Positions 10,165 through 22,339 of a stretch of 64,000 nt of DNA are shown piece after piece. The notes under the pieces were generated by a model, which did not search any database, was not told where the DNA came from, and worked only from the letters and a program-made list of their open reading frames with translations. Numbering within the stretch: the stretch's first letter is position 1; each line of letters starts with the position of its first letter. This DNA comes from Ceratorhiza oryzae-sativae (taxonomy: Eukaryota; Basidiomycota; Agaricomycetes; Cantharellales; Ceratobasidiaceae): NCBI GenBank assembly GCA_030998015.1, contig JARWMV010000244.1, positions 310,001 through 374,000 of the forward strand, read 5' to 3'. Made by a program: the position numbers and the translations under genes.

Positions 10165-12812
10165 TTACCCCGGTTCTTCTCGTTCCCGTGCGCTCACCCC
10201 GTGCACACCGTCCTTCTCTATTTCCCGTGCCAGAACCCGCATCACCTCGGCCGCACTTCCTGTGCCTTCAAGCTGTCCCTCGTAAAAATCGATGGTCATG
10301 AGCAGCGCCTGCAAATTTCGGGAGTATTTTGTATTTTGCTTTTGTTTGTTCAGTTCGCGTAGTGTAGAGGCTGCCCTCACAGCTTCGTACTAGTTTAAAG
10401 GAGTTAGGATATCATATCCTACAGCCGATGTGTAGGACGTACCACCAACTGATGAACTGATTCCGGGGTAGGAAGAAACCCGTCGGCTCGCGCGACAGCG
10501 AGGTCAAGTGCGACTACAGCTTCCGAAATGATTCCATCAACCGCCGTATTCCCTCGTGTGGCGGGGTCAAGTTTCCCGATTACGAAGCTTAAAGCAGCAA
10601 TGATCGCACGCCATAGTTCATCCCAGTGATAATCTGTTTCGATCCAAAAGTTAAAAGGCAGCGTGGATTGTCTAACTGCCATACTCACCGATTCTGACAC
10701 GTTCAATCTGCAAGAAAAAGACAATACGATGGATTATGTTCAAGCACGTTCTGCACACATAATTAGAATGTCACCCAAAATAAACGCATCGGCCAACTCA
10801 CAGGTACGAACCAACATCAAGCCTTTTACTCAGGTTATGGCGTAAATAAAGGATACACCCATCCAGTACACTACATATCAGCGGTGCCGGAGCCGTCCTA
10901 AGAGGTAAAAGTGGCAATTTCTATGCACAACATTCAATGCAACTCGAATCGTTCAAACACGTCTGCTTACCTGTCGACACAGCCATACCGGTTTATCATC
11001 TTTCGTCGGAGGACTGCACATGGTCCTGATAATCTCCTCGTCCGCCACACACTGCTGGATCGTATCCAGCACGAGTCTCGCATACGCCTCGGTCCTTCCA
11101 CCACCAACACCCGTCGTACCAGCATGCGCAAGTACGTAAGAAGCCATAGACACGAGCTCCGCTGCACATCGTGCTTCGTTCTGCTGGAGCCGCGCCTGAA
11201 CCTGAGCCTTCTGCACCGTACTAGCCATCGACGCGAACGACCGGCCATGATCAACGACCCCGGACGCAAGCGTGGGATCCTAATGGCGTGCTCGTGCTAT
11301 TCCTTCGGCTCCCGAGCGACGGTCGAGGAGATTGAGTGCGAGGTGAGGAAGGCGAGACGCATGCAGTTCAATCGGGTCTGGGTGGATGCTTTGTGCAAAA
11401 TGAACCGGAACGCTGAATTCTGAGAGATAAATTCGAAAAGTGGGAACAGTATCACAGCGGCTTCGATGGGTTGGCGGGCGAATACTTCTTTCATGGGGGG
11501 CGGTTCGTTGGCGGAAAGGGTAGGCCGAAAGACAGAGAAGATAGACGACATTGTAGATGTGAAGGAGGGCGGAGTATCATTGTACAGGTCCCGGTATGCT
11601 CTAGACTAGAGTGAGTACTTGATCGTTTTGATTGTTTGCGGGCTCACTTGACGCTACGAGTAAAAGCAAAGCGTGCGACCCAGAGCAAGCGCTGCATTAT
11701 CACGTCGTCACGCGTCTCCCGGATGTGTTTGAGATATGGGTTTAGGCTCGCGGCATCAACTCGATGATAGTTGGCGAGTATTGAAAGAAGCAGTAACGCT
11801 TCGAAAGAGTATCTTGCTGTAGTAGGTGACCATATTAACTATATAAAAAGTGTATATTTGTGTAAGGCCGACGCGCAGGCAGGTGAAAAGAGCTCCTCAC
11901 GGAAGTGATAGCCGGAAACATATCTTGGGCGAGAAAGTATGCACCTGGGCTAAGCTGCCCAAGACCACATGTCAATGCCAGAGTAAGTTGAAGGGCGCAG
12001 TGTCGCATTTCACCTATCAACAGAACAAATTGTCAGCCCAGTTAGGGATTTCTCACCAGGAAATATGCCGCGCTCGTAAAACTGACCAGACTCATTGTCG
12101 TTACTCATGGTATTCGCCAGCGAGCGTACAAGCTCCTACTGAAAGGCAGGTTAAAATAAGGCTTTGACCAAGATCATACGAGCAAGCGACAATATCCTCG
12201 CCCTCATCACCTACAACGCGCAGGATTGAACTTTACGACGTACCGTAAACACTTCATCGCTGACACCAACCCCACCTGCTAGGACATCCATGATCTCCCA
12301 CCCAGTGATCCCAGGTATGCTGAGCACTGCTTGTGAAACGGCTTGTAGGGTCCGTGCCGCGTTGATTCGGCGAAGGTCGCGAGTCGCATCTACATGATCC
12401 CCGTTCCCATTGATCGACTCGGTATTGTTTGTGTGCTCCTCTTCTTGGATTCCTGGCTCGGGGTTTTCATCAAGTTGGCAGAATTCGGCTCGTGCAGCCG
12501 CGAACATGGCAGTTACCACGTGCTTCACGAATAAAAACTCAGTAGTTACCGCAGATATTTTGGAGGAGCCTACCTGATGGGTTCCGAGTATTCCGGGACG
12601 ACCCAATCCTCCTAACTTATCTTTCAACCACGACATGTCAGGCGAAAGGCAAAAAACGTCATCCCAATAACGTTTTTCAGTTGGCGGAACGGTCGCGGGC
12701 GACTGAATATATTCATCATTAAATTGAGCAACTCAAACCACATTGATATGCACACCTGCAACAAGCGAGAGTAGGTAGAAATGAACTTGGATTGCAACTG
12801 GGCTGGAGGCAT
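10165..12812 (-). CDS. ARMH3-like (C10orf76, DUF1741) armadillo-like helical protein
   Basis: Large alpha-solenoid protein; the human relative ARMH3 acts at the Golgi with GBF1 and PI4KB, and a similar fungal role is inference. Start at 12812 (MPPAQLQSKFISTYSRLLQ) fits the family's conserved N-terminus once spliced (exons 12756-12812 and 12574-12702) to KRYWDDVFCL. Further landmarks in order: FLFVKHVVTAMF with an acidic insert (12.5-12.25 kb), FEALLLLSILANY and NPYLKHIRETRDD near 11.7-11.8 kb, the mid region at 10.95-11.55 kb, DYHWDELWRAIIAALSFVIG and DGFLPTPESVHQL at 10.45-10.65 kb, and a last exon ending at 10165. It has ten or more introns, not all of which I resolved. Single-copy housekeeping character. 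Confidence 0.78.
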
Positions 12813-13340
12813 GGCGTAGGTAGTCAAGCGCTATATAGAACAACAACACAAGTCAGTGGACGTTGGTTCCTAAGTTGGTGCTCAATCGCCGATCACCGAT
12901 CACGTAATATGATCTCATAGCCACAGTCGCACGGGCCTGAACCAGGGCGCGCCCAGGACAACCAAGCGAGCACCAAACCCAGACAAGTAACCCCAGTATG
13001 CTACCCCGACAATCACCAGTTTTACATTCAGAGCAAAACCTTGATTCGTAAATTAGAAGAGAACAAGAAACAACCATTATACTAATCATATGTACAATAA
13101 ATTGGAAACGCTGAAAAGGAAACAGGAGAATGTTTGAAGATTTACGACAGCCACCAAACAGAAAGATGTACTACAATCGAAGGGGCAGGATGACCAATGG
13201 AAGGATTTAGAAAACCCAACTGTCCGGTTTCGCGAGAACTCCATTTCATCCTACACCATGGCCTAAAGGCCGGTGCCCATCACTCCCGAAGGAGAAGGCA
13301 AAGAGTTTGAACGAATGCGTGGTATATGCATGTCATGGGT
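12813..13340. other. Intergenic
   Basis: About 530 bp between two minus-strand genes. It should contain the ARMH3-like promoter. No open frame here joins either neighbour, and I see no repeat. Confidence 0.45.
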
Positions 13341-13633
13341 TTAGATGATCGAAGTCATCCCGCCGTATCCAATCGCGCCGTACTTGTTTTGCAGAGCGCC
13401 GAAGTCCTTGGCTCGGATTGCCTTAGCGCTCTTCGATGCAGAAGATTTTGGGGTTTGGATTGGCCAGGGAGTGCGACGCGGATGGGGTTGGCAGAGGGAG
13501 AATACCCAGATGCACCGTATTGGGAAGCTAGCGCGCCAAAGGCGGCCTCATAGTTTTTTTGAGAAGACTTCTCCTGTGCGGGGAGTAAGAGAGATGCGGA
13601 CGAGGAGGCGCTAGACTTGGAGAAGAAAGGCAT
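13341..13633 (-). CDS. Small conserved fungal protein of 97 residues, one frameshift
   Basis: Unrecognised small protein. It has two similar halves: a segment NYEAAFGALASQYGASGYSP near residues 21-40 and a segment AKDFGALQNKYGAIGYGG near the C-terminus, i.e. an internal repeat of a FGAL.x.YGA.GY motif, linked by a Ser/Lys-rich stretch. Total length 293 nt is one short of 98 codons. The frame shift lies in the middle (about 13440-13500), again consistent with a single missing base. Start at 13633 is the ATG immediately before a Ser-rich N-terminus. An intron does not explain the shift in phase. Confidence 0.55.
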
Positions 13634-14548
13634 TTTTGCGAGTAGGGTAAGAAGTGAGGTAGGTAGTGGAGCTGGAAGAGCGGTACTGCTACGAGTAAGA
13701 AACTTGGCTTGATGCTCATTCAACCTCCCGACCTGCATCCTTAAATATGATTGCTCAAAGGGAGTTTCCCAGCATCACCGAGATGGCGCCCAGCGGGCGC
13801 AGCCACTGCGCAGCCACGCATGATCAGCGAGTCATCAGCGCAGTCAACTCGCAGTACTGTACAGGACCAATCTTGCCTCACCTGGCCATCCGTGCCTTTT
13901 CCTTGAGCGTCCGTTCTCACATGAGAGGCACGAGGCGCCTTGGCAGGGAAAATGATTCGAACGCAGTGTTTTGGTGTCTTCGCTGTAGATGGGCGAGGTT
14001 CCAATGCAGCTTCCGTTGAGATCGGTCAGCGATCGCTCGACACTGCAAGTAAAAAACATTCATGGACACATTCCATACGTGAATTCGGGACCAAGTCGCG
14101 AAATACCTATCCTGCACAGGCTAGACACCCATCCAGTATCGGTTTATGGAATTGTATATCAACCTACTCTCAGTTGGTAAGCGGATGTGAAGAGAAAAAC
14201 CGAGCGCTTGCTTCAGGAAGGCACGGCTCGAGTTTTGGTTCCGTACGCGCCAGCCTGTCGAGGCGCTGCTTAACTATCTAGAGAGGCCGGTTGAGGGGCG
14301 ACACGCAAGTTAATGTTGACTAACGGGATCTAGCCGCAAAGGCGGAGCTAGGAATCGGCAGAATTGGGGGCTCTTCTATGACTCGATCTATAGATAGGTC
14401 GTGGTCTACATAGTATGTGCTCGCCTAGCACTATGAGCACTGCAAATAACAAGGATTTCTCGTCCATGGGTAGCCCTCAGATAGTGTTGCGAAAGCTGGT
14501 GGTATTATATAGGGCAAACATACACGAATCAAGCTCATCTGTGTCACG
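13634..14548. other. Sparse region, no supported gene
   Basis: A minus-strand frame near 13844-14059 has a Cys-containing stretch (CQGASCLSCENGRSRKR), but I find no start, splice context or family for it. Otherwise nothing is seen. Confidence 0.35.
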
Positions 14549-15663
14549 CTACCGCACAAAGTTTATTCCGTATCCTCCTTGTCCGTTGGGCGTGAACTGA
14601 AAATTATCCGTGGAGAGTCCGAACCGACCTAGCAAATACCAAATCAATTTCGCAGCGAATCAGAAAATCAATTGCACAGTATACCTAGAATGCTATTCCC
14701 AAGATCCTTCAACTTGCCCATCATCTCGGCCGTCTCTCGCTCCTTTGCTTCTTCCACCCGCGGCTTCAGACGAGCGAGCGAACGCTGGACAGGTGGCTGA
14801 GAGGATGGAGGAAGAAGCGTAAGGAGCGTGTTGTAGTCTGTACTTCTGTTAGCTGCTTGTGCCTCTGCGACAAGAAGAGGCGCACCAGATTCGGCAGATG
14901 ACAAAGCAGACCACGAGCCGATGATTTCGTTAGAAGCAGCACGTCGTTGGAGGGCTTTGACGTATTTGGGATCGTCAATGAGTGCTGTGGTCGGGATGAT
15001 GTGTCAACGGATTGTCATCGCCCGACTGACTTTGAGCCATACCTTCAGTGCATGCCTTGACAGTTCCCTCATGATCATTCTAGTTGCACAGTCAGACACA
15101 TTGTACCAATTAGAAGCGAATAATTCTCACCATTTTGACAAGGCATGCGCCGATATTACAATTCAGCTGTGCACGCAACGAAGCTGCTCTCGCCTCTAGC
15201 TCTGTAGGTGGAGAATCGGTCTGCACGTTTTCTCCAGCAGAGGCCTCATCATCTCGACCAGATATTTCACCGGCTTCGTCTCGCGCCTGAGGTGGCGGTG
15301 GTTTGACAGGTTTGCGTTTCGGTACCCTCGTCAGACCATGTGTGTAGCATTGCTTGGCTGCTTCCCATTCGTCTTTGAGGTAGAGCTTGTTCCCTTCGGC
15401 CTTGCTCGCCTCGGCACTCTCAAGAAGCTCCTGAGATACTAGATTCAGCATATGTAGACCGGGATGACCCCCTGTTAGACTTACTCACGAGGATCTCGGC
15501 CTCGGTAAACTCTTGCACGTCATTCAGTGATGGATCGGAACGCGGTCGGAAGCGTCATGGAACTCATCCTGAGATTCATCATCAGAGTTAGTTCAACCCG
15601 TAACTTCCCAGTCTCTTGAACAAAATCTGCTGTATCGGATGGAACTTCTTCGATGGCGGGCAT
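14549..15663 (-). CDS. TTC1-like TPR co-chaperone
   Basis: TPR protein of the TTC1 family, whose three TPRs bind Hsp70/Hsp90 C-termini. The first TPR starts EASKAEGNKLYLKDEWEAAK, with a Pro/acidic insert between helices. The later TPR contains YVKALQRRAASNE. The diagnostic family tail EMMGKLKDLGNSILG is spliced (intron 14629-14694) to RFGLSTDNFQF and ends GYGINFVR at 14549. The acidic N-terminal part (start ATG at 15661-15663, MPAIEEVPSDTADF) is interrupted by at least one apparent missing base near 15545, between DEFHDASDRVP and PSLNDVQEFTEAEI, so the 5' exon structure is uncertain. It is divergent from UTP14, with about 385 bp between them. Confidence 0.85.
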
Positions 15664-16047
15664 GACGAAACGTGGTGGTGAGCCGAAAATCACGTGAGTC
15701 TCCTTTAGAGTTATGGTGGCGGTGCACTTTCTCGCTCAATCAAAGACCAGGAACAAGCACTGAGATTTTATTTTTTTATTTCACCATCGGATTCGTATTT
15801 CAACTATGATCTCTGTTTTCGAGCAAGCTCTACAAAAGTTGCTTGTGATGGGCAACTGTCACGTGAGCTAATGGTACCGCCCTGGTGGCGATGCTTGCCA
15901 ATTTCGATCACAAATTTCGCCCAGATCCTGACGTCGACTGCTATCGGAGGTCTATGCACTCCAAACAAATCTTTTTTGCTAAATTAAATTTATCATATAG
16001 TCTCGACTAGCTCTCTCTCTGCTCTGGTATTCTGACTCGAATTATCC
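15664..16047. promoter_or_regulatory. Bidirectional promoter region of TTC1-like and UTP14
   Basis: About 385 bp between two divergent housekeeping start codons. It contains AT-rich tracts (near 15767-15785 and 15970-16000) and a CT-rich tract just before the UTP14 ATG (CTCTCTCTGCTCT at 16012-16024), a common feature of fungal core promoters. Confidence 0.5.
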
Positions 16048-19000
16048 ATGGCACCTCGTCCTGCCCGCACAAAGAAGCCACACTCAAAAGCGAAAGCTGC
16101 TCGCGCGAATATCCGAGGCTACGCAGCTCGACAAGCCCGTAAAGCAGCCTCATCATCTGGGAACTCTCTCGATGTCTATGAATACACCGCTAACCGGGTT
16201 AGGCGAGCTGGCGTCCCGCTCAAACTTGATCGAGAAGAGGAAGCTGGGGCAGCTCGGGATGACGATGAACAAGACGATGCGTTGGACGATGCGAGAGAGA
16301 AACTGAGGATGCATATTGCGAACGGGGATGAGGAGGGTGTCGTTCTTAGCGACGATGATGAGGAGATTGACAGTGATGCCGCATTTGAGGATGAGAGCGA
16401 TGAGGAGCGGTTCGCGAGCTTCAAATTTAAGCAGTCGAAAGCTGAAGTGAGCCACCTTCATGCTATGAGTTTACTCTTACTTAAAATTTCGGCGGTTTAG
16501 GTCTCCAAATCAAAGGGCAAAGGGAGAGCCAAAGAGACACAAAAACCCGCGGTTTCCTTCGCGGTTGATGTCGACCTAAACGAGGATGATGACACCCAAG
16601 GCGATATCCTGAATCATCGTTCCACTCAATCCAAATCTGAATCCGAGGAAGAAGACGGAGAATCTGAGGAAGGGGAGGACGAGGATGACGAGGAGCAAGA
16701 GGATGAAGGCGAAGGGGAACCGGGCACTATGATAGACCTCTCCAAAATGCTAATGAACCCCGATCCGAATCCAGCAACGACTCAGAATCCGAGTCAGAGG
16801 CGGAATCCGAGGCACCTTCTGTCGCATCTTCCGCCGACCAGACGCATCTGCCAAGCTTGTGTCATTCATTTCCGCCCTAGACACTTCATCCAAAAAGCGA
16901 AAGCAAGACGATTCGGATCAAGCACCGAAGAAAAAACGTGCTTTAGTGCAGGACCGGACTGAGGCAGGGCCGGAGGGCGAATTCGGAGCCAAAAGCGGTA
17001 CGTACATCCAGCGCCCACCTGCTAACCTTGACTTGACATGAATCCACAAAGGTGCTCAATCGCTGACACTCACCGACCTCCTTGCGCCCGCCCCCCAACT
17101 CTCCAAATCGACCAAACCCCTCCAGAATACAAATAAATCCGCATTATCGGCTCCACTTGCTCAGAGGACCCAGGACAGACTTGATCGTGAAGCGGCATAT
17201 GAAGAAACCAAAGCAGAGATACAAAAATGGGCACCGACAATGAAGCATGTTCGAGAGGCAGAACACTTGGCATTTCCGCTTCAAGGTCCGGCGGCCAGGA
17301 AGATGGGGATTTCGAATGCAGATGTGATTGGTCGGTTTCAGGTGAGCTTATACCTTGAGGAACCTGTTATGGTTGGTTCTGATTGTGTTTGAGCGTAGCC
17401 TTTGACCCCAATGGAGTCCGCCATTTCCTCCCTCCTCAGAGCCGCACATTTATCCACAGACGCTGAAACTGCTGCTACCGAAAATACTCTTGCCGCAGCG
17501 AAACTCACACCCGAGGATCTCGCCGCTCGCCGGGCTCAACTACGGATGACTCGGGAGCTGATGTTCAGAGCAGACGTGAAAGCTAAGCGTATAGCGAAGA
17601 TCAAGAGTCGGTCGTACAGAAAGATGAAGAAGCGCGAAAAAGAGAAGCTTGCCGCGGCGGGTTTGGACGTTGGAGAGGACGAGAAGGAGGATGAAGAGGA
17701 AAAGGCGAGGCAGAGAGCGAAGGAGCGCGCGACGCTTCGTCATCGGACCACTGGGAAATGGGCTCAGGCTATGCGTCGAAAGGGAGAAATGGGCGATGAG
17801 GATATGGAAGCGATGCATAGTCTCGTAGATCGTTCCGATATTTTGAGGCGGAAGATCGCGGGTGAAGGCGGCTCCAGTGATGACGAAGATGACGTTGATG
17901 AGGAGCGCGATGTGAAGAGCTGGAGGAACTCGGACAGGTGGACGATGCGCCCGCTGTTGGGAAGGGAATCATGGGCATGAAATTTATGCGGGATGCTGTG
18001 GCGAGAGCCGAGCGCGAGGCTGCTTCGATGGCTGACGAGACGAGGCTCGAGTTGCTTGGACTCGAACCTGATCCGGCAGATGATGTTGGAGACGAAGTTG
18101 TCGGCGGTAACCTCGGCCGGAGAGTCTACAAACCTGGCCAAGTCAAGGTACGATTTACCATGACTAAAATGAATGCGTGCTGACGGTTCGGAATCGGTGC
18201 ATATAGCCAGCTCAAACCTATTCAGACATTTCGAGCACGCTTAAAGATTCGGAATCTGCGAATTCCCCTACAGACACGATCACCCCGCTTCCTCGTGCAT
18301 CGGCATCTCGATCCCCCCCTTCCGATATTGTACCCATCCCAGCCCACGCGCCTTCTACACCCAGCTCAAACCCATGGCTCGCAGCCCCATCATCAAAGCC
18401 GGCTGGAAATATCACGCGAAAATCCAATGTGGCTGAAATGACCAAAATCCAAAAGGTCCAGGCAAAGAGTGAAGTGGAGAGGGCTAAAGCCAAGGAAGAC
18501 GCGATGGTGGAGATTGACATGAGCCAGGCAATGCTCTTGCCCAAGGCCGAGGCAGTTCGAGAGGGGGGAAAGCAGAAGGAGGCAGAAGGAGGGAAGGGGG
18601 CAAAAGTAGATACCGCATATCAAGACTCAGAAGACGAAGGGAGCGATGTGGATGAGCGTGCGCCAACAGCATTTAAACAACGCGAGCTAGTGGCGATGGC
18701 GTTCGCTGGCGACAATGTAATCGAGGTATGTATCGGTCGGGTTCAAGAGAATTTGTGCTGGATTGGTACGATATGCAGGACTTTGCGGCGGAAAAGCAGC
18801 GAATAATCGAGGAGGATGCGCCGAAAGAAGTTGACACGACGCTTCCTGGCTGGGTAAGTTACTCTTCGTGGGCTACGTGTGCTGGTAATCGACACATTTT
18901 TATTCCAGGGTTCCTGGGGTGGGCGTGGAACCAAAAAATCCGCACCTCGACCCAACCTCATCAAGAAGATTGCTGGTGTTGAGGCATCTAAACGTGCCGA

Positions 19001-19279
19001 TGCAGGAAAGTCAAATATTATCATCTCCGAAAGAAAAGACAAGAAAGCGGCCAAATATCTCGTCAAGGATTTACCTTATCCATACACCAGCAAGGAGCAG
19101 TTTGCGAGGAGTATGGCAACGCCGATAGGGACTGAATGGAATACGCGAGTCGCGCACCAACGGGCTACGTTGCCGAGGGTTGTCAAAAAGGTGTGTTGGC
19201 TCTCCAAATTGCGATTCTATGTTACTAACACAACCCTTCAGATGGGAACGTTATCGATCCTCTGGAAAAGCTGTTCTGA
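16048..19279 (+). CDS. UTP14, U3 snoRNP / SSU processome component
   Basis: Nucleolar protein needed for 18S rRNA maturation; it stimulates the helicase Dhr1. Acidic, Lys-rich protein in about seven exons: N-terminus MAPRPARTKK with nuclear-localisation-like basic runs, long acidic tracts (16.6-16.75 kb), core HVREAEHLAFPL and LMFRADVKAKRIAKIKSRSY, GIMGMKFM region, LPGWGSWGG motif split by an intron at 18855-18907, and the diagnostic tail YLVKDLPYPYTSKEQF ... VIDPLEKLF ending at 19279. Three one-base frame slips (about 16748-16758, 17905-17915, and 19249-19250 where AACGTT needs AACGGTT) break it. Since yeast UTP14 is essential and this copy is otherwise perfect, these are most likely assembly errors. 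Confidence 0.92.
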
Positions 19280-20312
19280 TTCTGTCACATTTGGCCCGAA
19301 TTTTTGTCTGTTCATTCAGTACCAGACAGCAACACCAGCTTGGTTTGCTATAATATTCATATGTACACAAAGATGCTCAGCGACTAGCAAGCGATGTATT
19401 GCGATTACCCGTAAAATCCAAACTCGAGATACCATCTTCAGCATTTGTTCCACTGTTCCATTTGCAGATACATAAATATGCACAATATAGCTGATGGCTG
19501 GAGATCTATGTGATGAACAAACGGTGATCGCACCATCTATTTCTGAAGCCACACCATGTCATGTATCTTGTCAAGGCAATTCAGCAATGAGATTCGCCTC
19601 TTTTGGACTTGATGATTTAACTTCGTTGTGTTGGCCGTGTTCTATAGCAGGTTTGTTGGCCAGTTAAGTACTCAGAAGCGGGGCCAGTTGTCCGTTGAAT
19701 TGGAAATTCAAGCATCACCACGTATATGCAAGACCACGTTGCCTGCGCCTACTATTCTGGCCATTTTAACTTAATCATGGTCTCTCCCGCAGATCTCCAT
19801 TATTTAAACAGGACTATTGAGACTTATGGCCGAGTCAAGGCCCGCGCCAGGCCACCGGCATATCAGAAGCTGATGGCTGATGAGATCGAATTCTCGACAC
19901 AGAGGATGATAGGAACTTCGCGAAGCAAGCTAGTTCGCATGAATGTCAGAGCCACTTGCGAACATCCTCGAACACCACGACTGCAAACAAAACGGGACCT
20001 TTGGGCCTGAGCGAGTTAACTTGAGGGGGAACCCCGTATGGAGGTTCCCTTAAGCACATCGGTGAAATAAATATAACAGAATCTGTGGCGTTTAGATCCT
20101 TTTCTCCATACCAACCAACAGTGCATTTATTCAAACCAGAGTTGTGTCGTACGCCTTGTAATCGCGACGCGCGCGCGTGATCATTGGGCTGATACAACGT
20201 GCACAGCCCTTCGCGATTATAAATGTAGCAAGGTATCTTGTCTCCGTCAACTGCAAACGACCTCGCACTGCACTCTGGCAGCTACACAACTAAAACCATT
20301 CAAGTGGCGACG
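19280..20312. other. Intergenic
   Basis: About 1 kb without a supported gene between UTP14 and the methyltransferase. A 94-codon plus-strand frame (19726-20010) shows no domain. The last about 150 bp should be the methyltransferase promoter. Confidence 0.45.
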
Positions 20313-21572
20313 ATGGGTGTCTTTTCGTACTACGACGCCGAGACGGACGGTGTGGTCTATCACGTCATACCCAGCCCCGAATCCGAACATCCACCATCTA
20401 TTTTTGGCCCAGAGTCGGATTCAACAGGGTCTCGCATGACAATTCAATCTGATGATTTACCGGGTAAGCTTGTCCCTTATGGTGAAGTTCCAAATCTATT
20501 AAAAACTAACACTACCCGTGTATGATCCAGATTATTTTATCCTTCACCACGGCCGCCAGCAGCCGGCCAGCCCAGGGGTGCCAGGTGGTTTCCAACTGAT
20601 AGCATCCGACGATATGCTGTTCGATATATGATGATTAAATCACTGTTTGGCGATCTCCCGAGCCCTTTGATGGCCATGCTCGCGCCTAAAGATGGGGGAC
20701 AGCGGCAGGTACTCGAGCTCGGGACGAGAACCGGAGTCTGGTGAGCGAAGCGCTTGAATCTAACACATCCGGGCGATTTGATTTTAGACTGACACAGAGT
20801 CGAGGATACAAGCAATAGCCAGGCAATTCCCGCATGTCCACTTTCGCACATTAGACGTGGTGCCTCTTGTACCCCATGTGCAACGCCCAAACATCAGGTT
20901 TGATGTATACGACTACACCGGGGACTTTTGTTGGACGACGAGTCGCAGGACGTGGTATGTCTCAATTTTATCCTGGAAACGGTGAGTATACTAGAAAAAA
21001 CGATACTTTGGCGCGTGTAGTGACGTAACCAAGGCAAGGAATTATCGTTTTTTGCTCCATGAGGCATATCGTGTCCTTCGTCCAGGTGGATTCATATATA
21101 TCCTGGACTTCAACCCCAGACCATGGGACCCCGAAGATGCCGAAATTCCTACTGAACACACCAACCTTCGCGCACCTCGAGCACGAAGTATTGGTGACCA
21201 CATTCTACGACACTTGGCGAATATAGGCATCGATCCAGATACATGCGATAAGCTTCCGGAGTGGTTGGCTCAGGATCAAACTTGTGGGACAAGGGGCAAG
21301 GAGGATTCAAGGATCTTCAGTCGATCGTTCGGACATACCCCGTGTATCCGCATGAGGGGTTTTCATGCATGGAGAAGATCGACGCCACAGTGGCTCCATA
21401 CCTACAGCATCTCGCCGCCAAGTCGATCCGGGATATGTTGGGTGTATTAAAAGATGCTGGGGTGGGGGATGAAGAGGCAGAAAAACTAATAGAGGACACG
21501 CTTGAGGAGCAAAGCCAGCATGAGAATTGCGTTTTGTTGAAGATATACAGCATACATGCGATAAAGGTGTGA
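20313..21572 (+). CDS. SAM-dependent methyltransferase, UbiE/LaeA-like, two frameshifts
   Basis: Class I methyltransferase of unknown substrate, of the kind expanded in Agaricomycetes. N-terminal segment MGVFSYYDAETDG is followed by introns near 20465-20530, 20741-20800 and 20983-21040. SAM motif I is VLELGTRTGVW (the second position of the usual GxGxG is Arg here), post-I LDVVPL, and motif III VLRPGGFIYILDF. Two single-base slips: in the G4 run 20920-20923 (YDYTG to LLLDDESQDVV) and at 21273-21274 (PEWLAQ to SNLWDKGQGG). Both are repaired by one extra G. Start chosen at 20313 because upstream sequence in frame is not protein-like. Confidence 0.75.
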
Positions 21573-22339
21573 CATTGAAATACTATTCTCGCTTATTGAA
21601 ATATAATATCGTTGATAATGTGGCACTAGGCCAAGTGTCATCATGAGCGGATGTTTGTCCATGAAGGCTCAGGATGCTGCTGCTGAAGACTCGATGATTA
21701 CTTCCCAGAGTGCTCCACTGATAATTTAAATGCGATGTCATCCTGAGCTGGCTAAGCTTTTTAGCCAAGGTGGTTACAGGGAGGTCTACAGTTTTCATTT
21801 ATTCACGAGATCAGATTCACTTGAACCGGTTTCTGTTTCAGATCACTCGGTTGGGTTTTATTTTTATTTTTAAATTGGGAGTTTTATTGTCGTTCAAGGC
21901 AGGGCCTCATGTTTGACACAAGGGGAAATGGTGAAACAAAATTCGGAGATATGAGAAGAGAGAAGAGATATGGCCTTGATCATCTCCTTAGGTTTTATGT
22001 TATCTACGACTTTCTCGAAAGGCCACGAGAGCCAAGCCGTAACTTAGCTCAGATACGTAAACATAGCGAGAATAATTCACCAACTCTTGGCGGTTATCCT
22101 GGAGTCTCTGGCTGGGTTGTATTTACCATAATTTCGAGCTCGTTGAACAGATTGTCAATTGAGCATCTTGTGACTATTCAGGAACCTAGTGGTCGGTTCT
22201 GTATTGGGTAGGGCGGTGGAGCGCCACCCTATGCGTTTACGAGTATTTGGGCATGCTGACCAACCGCGACGATCGGCGCTTTCACATGTCCCTTGCTCCC
22301 GACGCTGCCCACCACCATCGCATGCTCTAGCCCGCCACA
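21573..22339. other. Intergenic, AT-rich
   Basis: About 770 bp. It includes a T/A-rich stretch near 21855-21885 (TTTTATTTTTATTTTTAAATT). No gene, repeat or RNA is supported. Confidence 0.45.

Noticed and set aside
9641..10285. 214-codon plus-strand open frame
   Set aside because: Overlaps the GH30 start and the ARMH3-like 3' end, has no domain, and looks like a chance open frame in a promoter region.
20701..21200. Methyltransferase as part of a secondary-metabolite cluster
   Set aside because: No polyketide, peptide or terpene synthase, transporter or tailoring set is adjacent; neighbours are housekeeping genes.
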